Made by a program: the position numbers and the translations under genes. A stretch of 64,000 nt of DNA from Ascochyta rabiei (Eukaryota; Ascomycota; Dothideomycetes; Pleosporales; Didymellaceae): NCBI RefSeq assembly GCF_004011695.2, contig NC_082410.1, positions 1,798,001-1,862,000 on the forward strand, written 5' to 3'. The notes beneath the pieces were generated by a model. It searched no databases and was not told where the DNA came from. It saw nothing but the letters and a program-made list of their open reading frames with translations. This document shows, one piece after another, positions 55,836 through 64,000 of the stretch (position 1 is the stretch's first letter; every line of letters begins with the position of its first letter).

Positions 55836-56863
55836 ATGGCTATCGTAGAAGGCTGGCACACAGTCGACGACGGGCGAAAGCTCTACACCAAGACCTGGAC
55901 ACGGGAAAACCAAGCGGCCACCGCTCGGCTGGTCTTCATCCATGGCTTCTCCGACCACATCAACACCTACGGCAACTTCTTTCCGAGGCTCGCAGCCCAG
56001 GGCATTGAAGTCTACGGCTTCGACCAGAGGTAGACACGTTGAGCACGTGGCTACGCAGATGCTAGCTAACTCCACGTAGAGGATGGGGCAAGTCGGTGAC
56101 CCAAGCCTCCGAACGAGGCCACACAGGCCCAACGGCCAGAGTGCTTGCGGACATGACCTCGTTCATCAAGTCAGTCCTACCCAGTCCCGTGCCCGTTTTC
56201 TTGATGGGCCACAGCATGGGCGGGGGGGAGGTCCTGTGCTACGCTGCTCAAGGCCCGCGTGAGATCCGCCAGCACATCCGTGGGTACTTGCTCGAGTCGC
56301 CTTTCGTCGACTTTGACGCAAAGTCGAAGCCGTCGTCCTTGACCGTCTTCCTCGGGAGGCTTGCGGGGAAACTACTCCCGCACAGACAGCTCGTGAACAA
56401 GCTCGACGTCCAGCTCATCTCTCGCGACGCTGAGGCCTGCAAGCGCTTGGAAGCAGACGAGCTGTGTCACGACACGGGAACGCTCGAAGGGCTTGCGGGT
56501 ATGCTTGACCGCACCGCCGATTTAGCTGCCGGCAAAGTCATGATTCCGGACGATGCTGGGGAAGGCGGAGTGACGAGGATCTGGATAGGGCACGGCGACC
56601 AGGATGGAATCACGGCTTTCTCGGCTTCCCAGCGTCTGGCCGATGCGCTGCAGGTCAAGGACAAGGAGTTCAGGGCGTACAAGGGCTACTACCATCGATG
56701 TAAGTGGAAGCGTGTGGCGAGCTGCCGTGTCGGCGCTAACGCTCTGGCAGTACACGACGAGCCCAGGGCTGAGGCGGAGGTGTTTATGGACGATGTCGCC
56801 AGCTGGATACTCGCTCGCTCTGTAGAAGCGGTGCAAGTGGAGGGCGCGAAGCCCAGGTTGTAG
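55836..56863 (+). CDS. Monoacylglycerol lipase (serine hydrolase, Yju3-type)
   Basis: Three exons, 55836-56029, 56080-56699 and 56751-56863, give 308 aa. The alpha/beta-hydrolase core is visible: LVFIHGFSDH (oxyanion HG), IEVYGFDQRGWGKS, FLMGHSMGG with nucleophile Ser110, RIWIGHGDQDGIT with the acid, and YYHRLHDEP with the catalytic His restored by intron 2. A frame that ignores intron 2 replaces this His motif and is wrong. The lid region after LESPF is moderately hydrophobic (SSLTVFLGRLAGKLLPH). The family hydrolyses monoglycerides on lipid droplets or mitochondrial outer membranes. It starts 507 bp from the ATG of the OXNAD1-like gene, head-to-head (87 bp if the distal start is used). Confidence 0.92.
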
Positions 56864-57247
56864 ATGGAGCATGAGCGAAAGTGTTTAGTTGGCTGCACAA
56901 GCGCTACCAGGCGTCGTAGTCGACGCAATGCAAGGCCCAGGGTATGCATGCAGGCAGAGATGGGATGGATGACGACGTGTGCTGTGCCTGTGCGTGTGCT
57001 GTACCTGTACCTGTGCTGTACCTGTGCCCGCGCTGTACCTGTGCTGTGCCTGTGCCTGTGCTGTGCCTGTACTCCGTACCTGGCAGAGGATGGGGACGGG
57101 GCCCCACTTGATGACGGCGACGAGGCTTGACTGCATAGCGGCCGCACCCGCAGCGAATCTACCTCGCACTGACGGTACCGCGGGAGGGACGCACATGCAT
57201 AGAGCTGCCACCCAGGACCGCGCGGAGGCTGTCATTGTGTGCCACCG
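56864..57247. other. Intergenic with 12-bp-type tandem repeats
   Basis: Separates the lipase gene from the CDF transporter gene. Its centre is a CTGTGC/CTGTAC tandem tract. It should hold the CDF promoter. Confidence 0.5.
56980..57070 (+). repeat. CTGTRCCTGT tandem repeat
   Basis: Imperfect units of CTGTGC and CTGTAC, e.g. CTGTACCTGTGCTGTACCTG, repeated for about 90 bp. Confidence 0.85.
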
Positions 57248-58796
57248 ATGCTGCTGCGCGTGCGACCAGAGGGCGTTGCTGTCTGCAGACGCGCATGCCC
57301 ACACCCACCACCGCGCGCCGCCCTGCTCCTGTCGCAGGCGGCCGCCTCAGCGCAACCGCACGGCCTGCATGGTCCGAATAGCTCGTCGCCCTACCCGGCT
57401 CTCGTCCGCCCACAGCTGCGTGTCCTTCGCACCTCGACCCATACCAAGGACGCCCCCTCGCAGCCTCGAAGCGCCACAGCCTACCCACAGCTAACACGTC
57501 TGTCCCTCGACTGGAGCTCCCTCGCCCACCGCACACGACACATTGCCGCTGCCATGCCGGCCCAGACACAGAGCCGTGGACACGCTGGCCACTCGCACCA
57601 CCACCACCACCACCACCACCACCACCACCACGACAACACCTTCCTGCTGTCCAAGAACAAGAACGATGCCGGCGTCCGCATCACCCGCATCGGCCTGTAC
57701 GTCAATCTGGGCATGGCCGTGAGCAAGGGCGTAGGTGGCTACGTCTTCAACAGCCAGGGTACGCACGCACCGCAGCTGTAGACGGGCCTGCACCGCACTC
57801 TGACACCGTACAGCGCTCACCGCCGATGCCATCCACAGCCTGACCGATCTCGTCAGCGACGTCATGACGCTGGCCACCGTCGGCTGGTCCCTGAAGCCCC
57901 CCTCGCAGCGATTCCCCACCGGCTACGGCAAGGTGGAGAGCCTGGGTTCGCTGGGCGTCAGCGGGATCCTGCTGGCCGGGGGCTTCATGATGGGCTGGTC
58001 CGCCCTGATCACCATCATGCACCAGTTCTTCCCCGACTTTGCCGACACGGTGGCCCATCTGGGCCTGCTGGCACACAGCCACCACCACCACGGCGTCGAC
58101 GATCTGGGCCCCAACATCAACGCCGCATGGCTGGCTGCAGGCTCCATCCTGATCAAAGAGTGGCTGTACCGCGCGAGTAAGTGCTTCCGCGAAGAGACCC
58201 GTCCCTTGTGCTAAACCACACGTCCAGCCCTCAAGGTCGCCAACGAGCGGAAATCCACTGTCCTCGCCTCAAACGCCTACCACCACCGCGTCGACTCGCT
58301 CACGGCCTTTGTTGCGCTCCTCCTGATCGCCGGCTCCAACGTTCTCAGCAACGCCTCATGGCTCGACCCCGTCGGCGGCTTGGTCATCTCCCTCATGGTG
58401 GTCCAGGCCGGGTGGGGCAACACAAGGTCTGCGCTTCTCGAGCTGGCCGACGTCGGCGTCGAGGACGAGATGAGAGAGGACGTCACCAAAGCAGCCACCC
58501 AAGCACTGCAAGCCGTCAACACGGCGACGGACAAGGTCGAGCTTCGCGCTGTCCAGGGCGTGAAAGCTGGCCAGAACTACTTGATGGACGTCGAGGTGGG
58601 CGTGCCCGGCTCGTGGACCGTCGACCAGACACGCGCTGTCGAGGACATGCTTCGCGAGCAGGTGGGCGCCAAGGTGCGGGGGGTCAAGAAGGTCCGCGTG
58701 CGCTTCGTCACGAACAGCACAGGCGAGCCCGACTTTCTCGACGAGTTCATCACCGGCGACGTCACAGGCACGCCGACCCCCGAGTCGGAGCATGAG

Positions 58797-58860
<64 letters not shown>

Positions 58861-58898
58861 GCCAGAGCACCGACGCAGCGCGGAGGAGGAAAAAGTGA
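57248..58898 (+). CDS. Cation diffusion facilitator, mitochondrial MMT-type
   Basis: Three exons, 57248-57758, 57814-58176 and 58228-58898, give 514 aa. The ATG at 57248 yields an Arg/Ala-rich presequence (MLLRVRPEGVAVCRRACP); a second in-frame ATG at 57554 would start just before a run of twelve His. CDF features: GLYVNLGMAVSKGVGGYVFN, ALTADAIHSLTDLVSDVMTL (metal site HxxxD type), GYGKVESLGSLGVSGILL, NAYHHRVDSLTAFVALLLIA (second HxxxD) and a cytosolic beta-alpha-beta domain. The loop with LAHSHHHHG and the C-terminal Asp-His repeat (about 11 copies) are probable metal-binding tails. Yeast Mmt1/2 export iron from mitochondria; MMT-type function here is inferred from the presequence and the family branch. 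Confidence 0.86.
58795..58860 (+). repeat. CACGAC hexamer repeat encoding Asp-His tail
   Basis: About eleven consecutive copies of CACGAC near the end of the CDF gene. The unit is two codons, so copy number changes do not break the frame. Confidence 0.9.
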
Positions 58899-59347
58899 TG
58901 TTGCATCCTTGCTTTTATATAGACGAGGCACGAACAACAGGCGGCGCTGGGGAGTGGGCGTACTGGGGACACGCATATACACCGATGGCTGCATGCGCGC
59001 CTATGATAGCTGTATTTTCCGCCCGTCGTGTCTTGGACGCTAGTGCTTGTTTGAGCTATTCCCCGCGGCGAACGACAGGTGATGCCACGCGAGGTCGGCG
59101 ACGGCACCGAGACGCTGGAGTCAAACACCGACGTCGACGTGCAAGGTCACCATGTAGCTCCAGAATTTATCCGCGGTCCAATAGCAGTGCATGTTCGCCG
59201 CAGACACGGGCGGCAAAACGCGTGATGTAGGCCTCTTGTCGACCGGTGGGACCGAATGGCCTGCATCTGATAGCACCCCCCCCATGTCCGGCGCATTCGC
59301 TGCCTCTTTCCCCTCCATTCCCTCTACGCACTCACAACACCAGCGCC
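58899..59347. other. CDF 3' flank and xylulokinase promoter
   Basis: 449 bp between two plus-strand genes; nothing further supported. Confidence 0.45.
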
Positions 59348-61255
59348 ATGGCGGATCAGTTCCTCGGTTTCGACCTCAGCACTCAGCAGCTCAAGGGTGA
59401 GCCCCACGCCAGCCATCTATCTACCCCACCACCCTGAGCTGACCGCGGGCTGTAGGCATTGTCGTCGGCTCTGATCTCAAACTCGTCCAAGAAGCAAAGG
59501 TAGATTTCGACGCCGACTTTGGCGCAAAGTATGGCATCGAGAAGGGCGTGCTCACCAACCCGGCCGAGGGCGAGGTGTTTGCCCCTGTGGCGCTGTTCCT
59601 CGAGGCCATCGACCTCGTGCTGCAGCGGCTGAAGGAGCAGGGCGCAGACTTCTCCAACGTGCAGGGCGTCTCGGGCGCGGGCATGCAGCATGGAACCGTC
59701 TTCTGGAGCGAGGACGCCGAGCGCTTGCTTGCCAATCTGGACCCGGGGAAGACGCTGCTGGAGCAGCTCGAGGGCGGTGCCAAGGGCGAGAGGAAGGGAG
59801 CCTTCAGTCACCCCTTCAGCCCCAACTGGCAGGACGCGAGCACGCAGAAGCAGGTCGAGGCGTTCGACGCGGCGCTGCAGGATCCCGAGAGCCTCGCTGC
59901 GGCCACCGGAAGCAAGGCTCACCACGTACGTGCTAACCTCCCCGCGACGGATGCACACTGACTCCACACAGCGCTTCAGCGGCCCTCAGATTCTCCGCTT
60001 CCACGACAAGTACCCGGACGCCTACAAGGCCACCTCGCGCATCACCCTGGTGTCGTCCTTCCTCGCCTCGGTCCTGCTGGGCAAGATCGCACCCATGGAC
60101 ATCTCCGACGTGACGGGAGCCAACCTCTGGGACATCAAGAACGGCCGCTGGCACGAAGACCTCCTCGCGCTCGCAGGCGGCACTTCAGGCGTCGAAGAGC
60201 TGCGCAGGAAGCTCGGCAGCGTGCCCGAAGACGGCGGAGCCTCGTTCGGCACAATCTCCCCCTACTTCCGCACCCGCTACGGCTTCCCCTCGTCGACCCA
60301 AATCATCGCCTTCACGGGCGACAACCCATCGACGATCCTCGCACTGCCGCTGCGCTCCTCGGACGCCATCGTCTCGCTCGGCACAAGCACCACCTTCCTC
60401 ATGTCCACGGCCCGCTACAACCCGCACCCGGCGTACCACTTCCTCAACCACCCGACCACGCCAGGTCTGTACATGTTCATGCTGTGCTACAAGAACGGCG
60501 GGCTAGCGCGCGAGCGCATCCGCGACGCCATCAACGGCGACGCCTCGCGCAGCTGGGACAAGTTCAACGACGCCGCCACCTCGACGCCGGTCCTCGGGCA
60601 GTCAGACCCAGCGCGCGACCCAATCCGGTTGGGACTCTTCTTCCCGCGCCCGGAGATCGTGCCCGCCGTCAAGGAGGGAACATGGCGATACACATACACC
60701 CCCAGCACCGGCGATCTCTCGTCCGCCGACACCACCTCCACCACAGCCTGGCCCCTTCCAGGCGCCGACGCCCGCGCCATCCTGGAAAGCCAATTCCTCT
60801 CTCTCCGCCTGCGCTCTCAATCCCTCGTGGAAGCCCAAGGCACCCTCCCCCCGCAACCGCGCAGAATCTACCTCGTAGGCGGCGGCGCCGCGAACCCGGC
60901 CATCGCCGAGCTAGCCGGCCAGGTCCTCGGCGGCAGCGAGGGTGTCTACAAGCTAGAGATCGGAGGCAACGCGTGTGCGCTCGGCAGCGCGTACAAGGCC
61001 GCGTGGGGCGTGCAGCGGCGGCAGGACCAGCAAGAGAAGTTCGAGGACTGGCTGGAGGCGCGGTGGGACGAGGTTGGTTTCGTGCGCAAGGTCGCACACG
61101 GCTATCGCGCCGGCGTGTTTGAGCGGTACGGGCTGGCGATGCCCGGTTTCCGCGCGCTCGAGGAGCTCGCCGTTCGGGACAAGGGCCAAGGGTGCGTCCA
61201 GAGCGAGACAGAGCCCACCGCCGTCGTTCGCGGCCTTGTCAGCGAGAATAACTAA
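59348..61255 (+). CDS. XKS1: D-xylulokinase (FGGY family)
   Basis: Three exons, 59348-59396, 59456-59925 and 59972-61255, give 600 aa. It opens with the phosphate-1 motif [16 protein letters not shown], then [59 protein letters not shown], and the second lobe shows [31 protein letters not shown] and [22 protein letters not shown]. All are hallmarks of fungal xylulokinases, which phosphorylate xylulose to xylulose-5-phosphate for the pentose phosphate pathway in the cytosol. A stretch of Pro/Ser-rich sequence near residue 420 is an insert typical of filamentous fungi. Transcription converges with the PfkB gene across 466 bp. Confidence 0.96.
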
Positions 61256-61721
61256 CCAGACCGGCTGTGATGTGATTTCATGCCTCGGAAAATAATACAC
61301 CCCAATCCTACAATTCAATACATCCACGGCATTACTGAAGAGCACTGAGTACCCAAGTACCTACCCACACAGTTCGAACTTAGCAGCCTACTTATACGTT
61401 TTTTTTTTAAAACAGAATAAACAAAATAAAATACAAAAGTCTTTACTGTAGGAACATATAGCGCTTTTTAGTCTTATACTGTTATTAGGTTTTTACTTCC
61501 TAGTTTTAGTGGTAGTTCTAGAAGTAGTTCTGGTGGTAGTTCTAGTAGTAGTTCTAGTAGTAGTTCTAGTAGTAGTTCTAGTAGTAGTTTTAGTGGTAGT
61601 TTTAGTAGAGGGAGTGGGAGGGGTACTAGGCAGGATGAGTCGTAGGATAGGTTTTCTGGTTCATGGCTTGGAGAATAAGTACTTCCGAGACGACTCTCGG
61701 TCGTTGTACGTTGACCCAACC
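61256..61721. other. Convergent 3' flanks, AT-rich
   Basis: Contains an A/T-rich segment (TTTTTTTTTAAAACAG near 61400) and a AGTAGTTCT tandem tract. No gene. Confidence 0.5.
61501..61605 (+). repeat. AGTAGTTCT 9-bp tandem repeat
   Basis: Imperfect units of AGTAGTTCT and AGTGGTTCT repeated for about 100 bp between the two sugar-kinase genes. Confidence 0.85.
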
Positions 61722-62900
61722 CTACCCGTTCTGCGGGGGACTCGCCAAATCCCCTCCCCACCTATCCGTCGCTTTCAACTCCTCGCCCAACCCCTCAAAT
61801 CCGTGCCGGTGCACCTTCCTCCCCGCAAGCTCGTTCGCAAACGCCAACCTCTCTGCAATGCCCCAGCGCTTCTGCTCGACCATCGCGTACAGCATCCCGG
61901 CGATAAACGTATCCCCCGCGCCGACGCTATCGACGGGCTGTGCCGTGTGGTGACTCGGTGAGGGCTTCCAGCCGTCGACAGACTCGAGCTTCTGGAGTTT
62001 GTTGTTGGTCTTTCGGAGGGCTGTGGCGCCTGAGGAGCCCCAGGTGCAGAGCATCAGGGAATCTGCGTGAGTGAAGGGGATCTGAGAGCGGAGGAAGGAT
62101 TCTCCATCCGCGGGCGGTGCGCAGATGCTGCTGTCTGTGTCGGTATGTGCCTGGTCAAGTGGTTAGATCTTAAAATCTTAAAGTACTTGGCGTCACCCAC
62201 TTCTGCCCACAGTCTCGAGTAGAAGACGATGTCGGCCAGCGCAGCAACGTCCTTGATGCCTGTCCTATCAGGCTTCTCGCACTCGACGCTAACGCGCACC
62301 TTACCGTGATACCCATACCTGTCCCTCAGCCACTGCACGCACGGTAGCAAGACGTCCGGCATCCGGCCTTCGAAGTGTATCCACACCTCTACCTCATACT
62401 GCCCGGCCGGAATCAGTGGCTCGATCGCAGCCTTGAACTCGGCCACGGTCATCTCTTCAAGTGGATTCGCGCTGACAACCGTTCGGGTCAAGTTGGAAGC
62501 GGACTGGATGATGTAGCTGCTTGCTGCGACGTGCTCACCGGCTCGGTACTGGAAGAGTCTTGTTGACACATCTGGGAGGGAAGTGATGACTGTCTGCGTA
62601 TCCGGGGAGTTCGGGTCAGGCAAAACCGTAAGGAGGAGCAGTTCCGTGGCATATGTCAAGCTCTCCTTGTCGAAATTGTGGTCGGGGAGGAGTTGGGAGA
62701 TGACTTCGAGCGTGTTGGCTGTGTTGCCGCCGCGGCGTCGAACCATGCTCGTGGCCCGGAGCTTGCTGTCTTCCTCCGGGAAATGGGGGACGCTGGAGGC
62801 AGTCAGCATCACCCGGCCTCGAAAGGCCTCGAGTGTGGTGAGATGCATACGACAGGATGGTGTCCATGTAGACCGCACCGACGCAGATTATGTGCGGCAT
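61722..62900 (-). CDS. PfkB-family sugar kinase (ketohexokinase-like)
   Basis: Three exons, 62900-62851, 62792-62201 and 62150-61722, give 356 aa. It starts MPHIICVGAVYMDTILS, the first strand of the ribokinase fold, followed by the lid and GG motif (RRRGGNTANTLEVI). The second PfkB signature is VDSVGAGDTFIAGMLYAM, where the Asp of AGD is the catalytic base. The middle region (VEVWIHFEGR, SVECEKPDR, DIVFYSRLWAE) matches human ketohexokinase-like proteins, which suggests a ketose as substrate, but related adenosine and fructo-kinases cannot be excluded. It is cytosolic with no signal. The ATG used is preceded by an in-frame frame without family similarity. Confidence 0.88.
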
Positions 62901-63102
62901 GACCGAGTTTGCACGGTTTCGGACAAGCTTGGAGGTGATCAGGGTAAGAAAGTTCTTCACCTTGGAATCGCTTTGGTGGAACTCACTGCTATGATGTCAT
63001 CGTCACGAGGTCGAGGTGTGGAAAGCGCGACTTGTTGCATGTTTACATTTGACCTTTCGCGCCGTGCTACTCGGTGAAGTATCGCTAAATGACGACGAGC
63101 TG
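62901..63102. promoter_or_regulatory. PfkB promoter and RNF10-like 3' flank
   Basis: 202 bp between two minus-strand genes. Nothing specific was assigned. Confidence 0.4.
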
Positions 63103-64000
63103 TTACGCTCCTCTCCGCACGTTTGTGCTCATGAGAGTGATTTTCTTCTTTTTCTTGCCCTTTCCCGCTGCGGGCTTCTTCGACGTCGACGACTCGCCTT
63201 CGTCTCCAAGCGACATGGCTTGCGCCTGGGCGATCATCTCTTCCTCCTGCAACAAGTCCTTCTCCCAGCCTTGCAGCCATCCGTCGTCACCGTCGTGCTC
63301 CAAGGGCGCGAGCACGGGCGAAGTACCTGACACAGCCGTAGTGCCCCACACAGTGCGAGGAGCAGATGGGCTGGTAGATGGGGATGCCAGCGATGCGAAG
63401 CCTTCGCCCCGACGAGCAGGCCACGGTGGTGATGTCGATGTGTCCTCGCCGTCTGTGGTGGGCTGACCATCCGGGTTGCTGCTGGACGCCAGTGGCAGGA
63501 AGTCGTTTGCAGAGAAACACTCTGAAATGCTGGGCCGCTTCCTCCGAGCTGAGCTGAACTCAGCATACTCGGCCTTCTCAGCCCGAATCCTTGCCTTTTC
63601 TTCGCGGCCCTCTTTGTCCTGATGCTTCTTCCTCCTCCTCTCGATGTCGGGCATGAAGCGTTCCAAGACCTCGGGCGCAACGGTGTCGGTCCAGTCGCAT
63701 TCGAGGAAACTGACCTCGCAGCCGTATGGCAGGTGGGCAAGGTACTTTGTGCGTTTCCTCAAGTCGTCATCGACGACATGGCCGGTCGAGACACGCTCGA
63801 CGCGCGGTAGGATGGTAGCCGGGAAGGCCGCAAAGTTCTCGAAAGCAGCCTTGAGGATGCGTATGTCAAGCGGAGACAGGTAGTAGTGCATGAGCGCTTG
63901 GTAGAAGAAGTATTCGGACGGTGTGCGGCTTTGGTCGTGGTGTTGTCGATGACGAATCTCGGCAAGTGTTGCTGGCACGCTCGAGCGCGAGGTCTGTGAA
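63103..64000 (-). CDS. RNF10/Mag2-type RING E3 ligase, C-terminal part (5' partial)
   Basis: The frame runs from the window edge to TGA/TAG at 63103 without an internal start that fits, so the gene begins outside. Visible is the segment YFFYQALMHYYLSPLDIRIL, then LPRVERVSTGHVVDDDLRKR then TKYLAHLPYGCEVSFLECDW, and VLERFMPDIERRRKKHQDKE. These are the conserved blocks downstream of the RING in RNF10 and yeast Mag2, which ubiquitinate the small ribosomal subunit on stalled initiation complexes. The remainder is disordered, and it ends in a Lys-rich tail (GKGKKKKKITLMSTNV). The RING itself is not in the window, so the assignment rests on the C-terminal blocks. Confidence 0.7.
   Translation of the reverse strand, partial: SQTSRSSVPATLAEIRHRQHHDQSRTPSEYFFYQALMHYYLSPLDIRILKAAFENFAAFPATILPRVERVSTGHVVDDDLRKRTKYLAHLPYGCEVSFLECDWTDTVAPEVLERFMPDIERRRKKHQDKEGREEKARIRAEKAEYAEFSSARRKRPSISECFSANDFLPLASSSNPDGQPTTDGEDTSTSPPWPARRGEGFASLASPSTSPSAPRTVWGTTAVSGTSPVLAPLEHDGDDGWLQGWEKDLLQEEEMIAQAQAMSLGDEGESSTSKKPAAGKGKKKKKITLMSTNVRRGA

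Noticed and set aside
59690..61255. Single 521-codon ORF starting inside exon 2 of xylulokinase
   Set aside because: Its first part is a wrong-frame read of exon 2 and intron 2; the spliced model restores family motifs.

Overview
The window is nuclear DNA of a filamentous ascomycete (Pezizomycotina; a Dothideomycete is my best guess but it is inference). Evidence: genes are dense on both strands; most carry several 45-100 bp GT-AG introns with fungal branch sites (CTAAC/CTGAC); families are typically fungal (ATP sulfurylase with a C-terminal APS-kinase-like domain, bZIP with a DUF3425-type tail, DASH subunit, GH18 ChiB, BBE-like oxidoreductase); and a few AT-rich spots show C-to-T decay resembling repeat-induced point mutation (RIP). 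I joined exons by hand. For most genes the exon lengths sum to a multiple of three and give family-typical proteins.

Layout. 1-10 kb: 3' end of eIF3a, an intron-containing tRNA-Glu, a large unknown gene whose frame is broken by in-frame TAG codons, then ATP16 (F1 delta) and SPC19 (DASH). 10-20 kb: ATP18 (Fo subunit j), casein kinase 1, RSM22/METTL17 and a BBE-like flavoenzyme. 20-28 kb: PDCD5 homologue with an 11-nt exon, UBXN4-like UBX protein, gamma-COP (SEC21) and lipoyl synthase (LIP5). 28-40 kb is gene-poor: intracellular chitinase, an F-box-like protein, a small membrane protein hidden by its short first exon, a bZIP factor, a peroxisomal enoyl-CoA hydratase and a metallophosphoesterase. 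40-45 kb: a decayed duplicate of the MET3 3' end, then MET3 and MET16 in tandem (two steps of sulfate assimilation). 45-52 kb: a UFL1-like (UFMylation E3) gene, mitochondrial uS14m, an Arb2-domain protein and a four-helix membrane protein. 52-54 kb: a small Cys-rich ORF and an AT-rich gene relic. 54-64 kb: OXNAD1-like reductase, monoacylglycerol lipase, a mitochondrial CDF metal transporter with His repeats, xylulokinase, a PfkB sugar kinase and the 3' part of an RNF10/Mag2-type protein.

Most genes are housekeeping. A mitochondrial theme recurs (ATP16, ATP18, RSM22, LIP5, uS14m, OXNAD1, MMT-type CDF), and MET3-MET16 is the one clear two-gene pathway linkage. I see no transposon ORF, CRISPR array or secondary-metabolite backbone gene. 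The points most worth a second look are the UFL1-like gene in a fungus, the RIP-like tandem duplicate at MET3, the TAG-interrupted large gene, the 11-nt exon in the PDCD5 gene, and the small membrane-protein gene at 34.2-34.7 kb.
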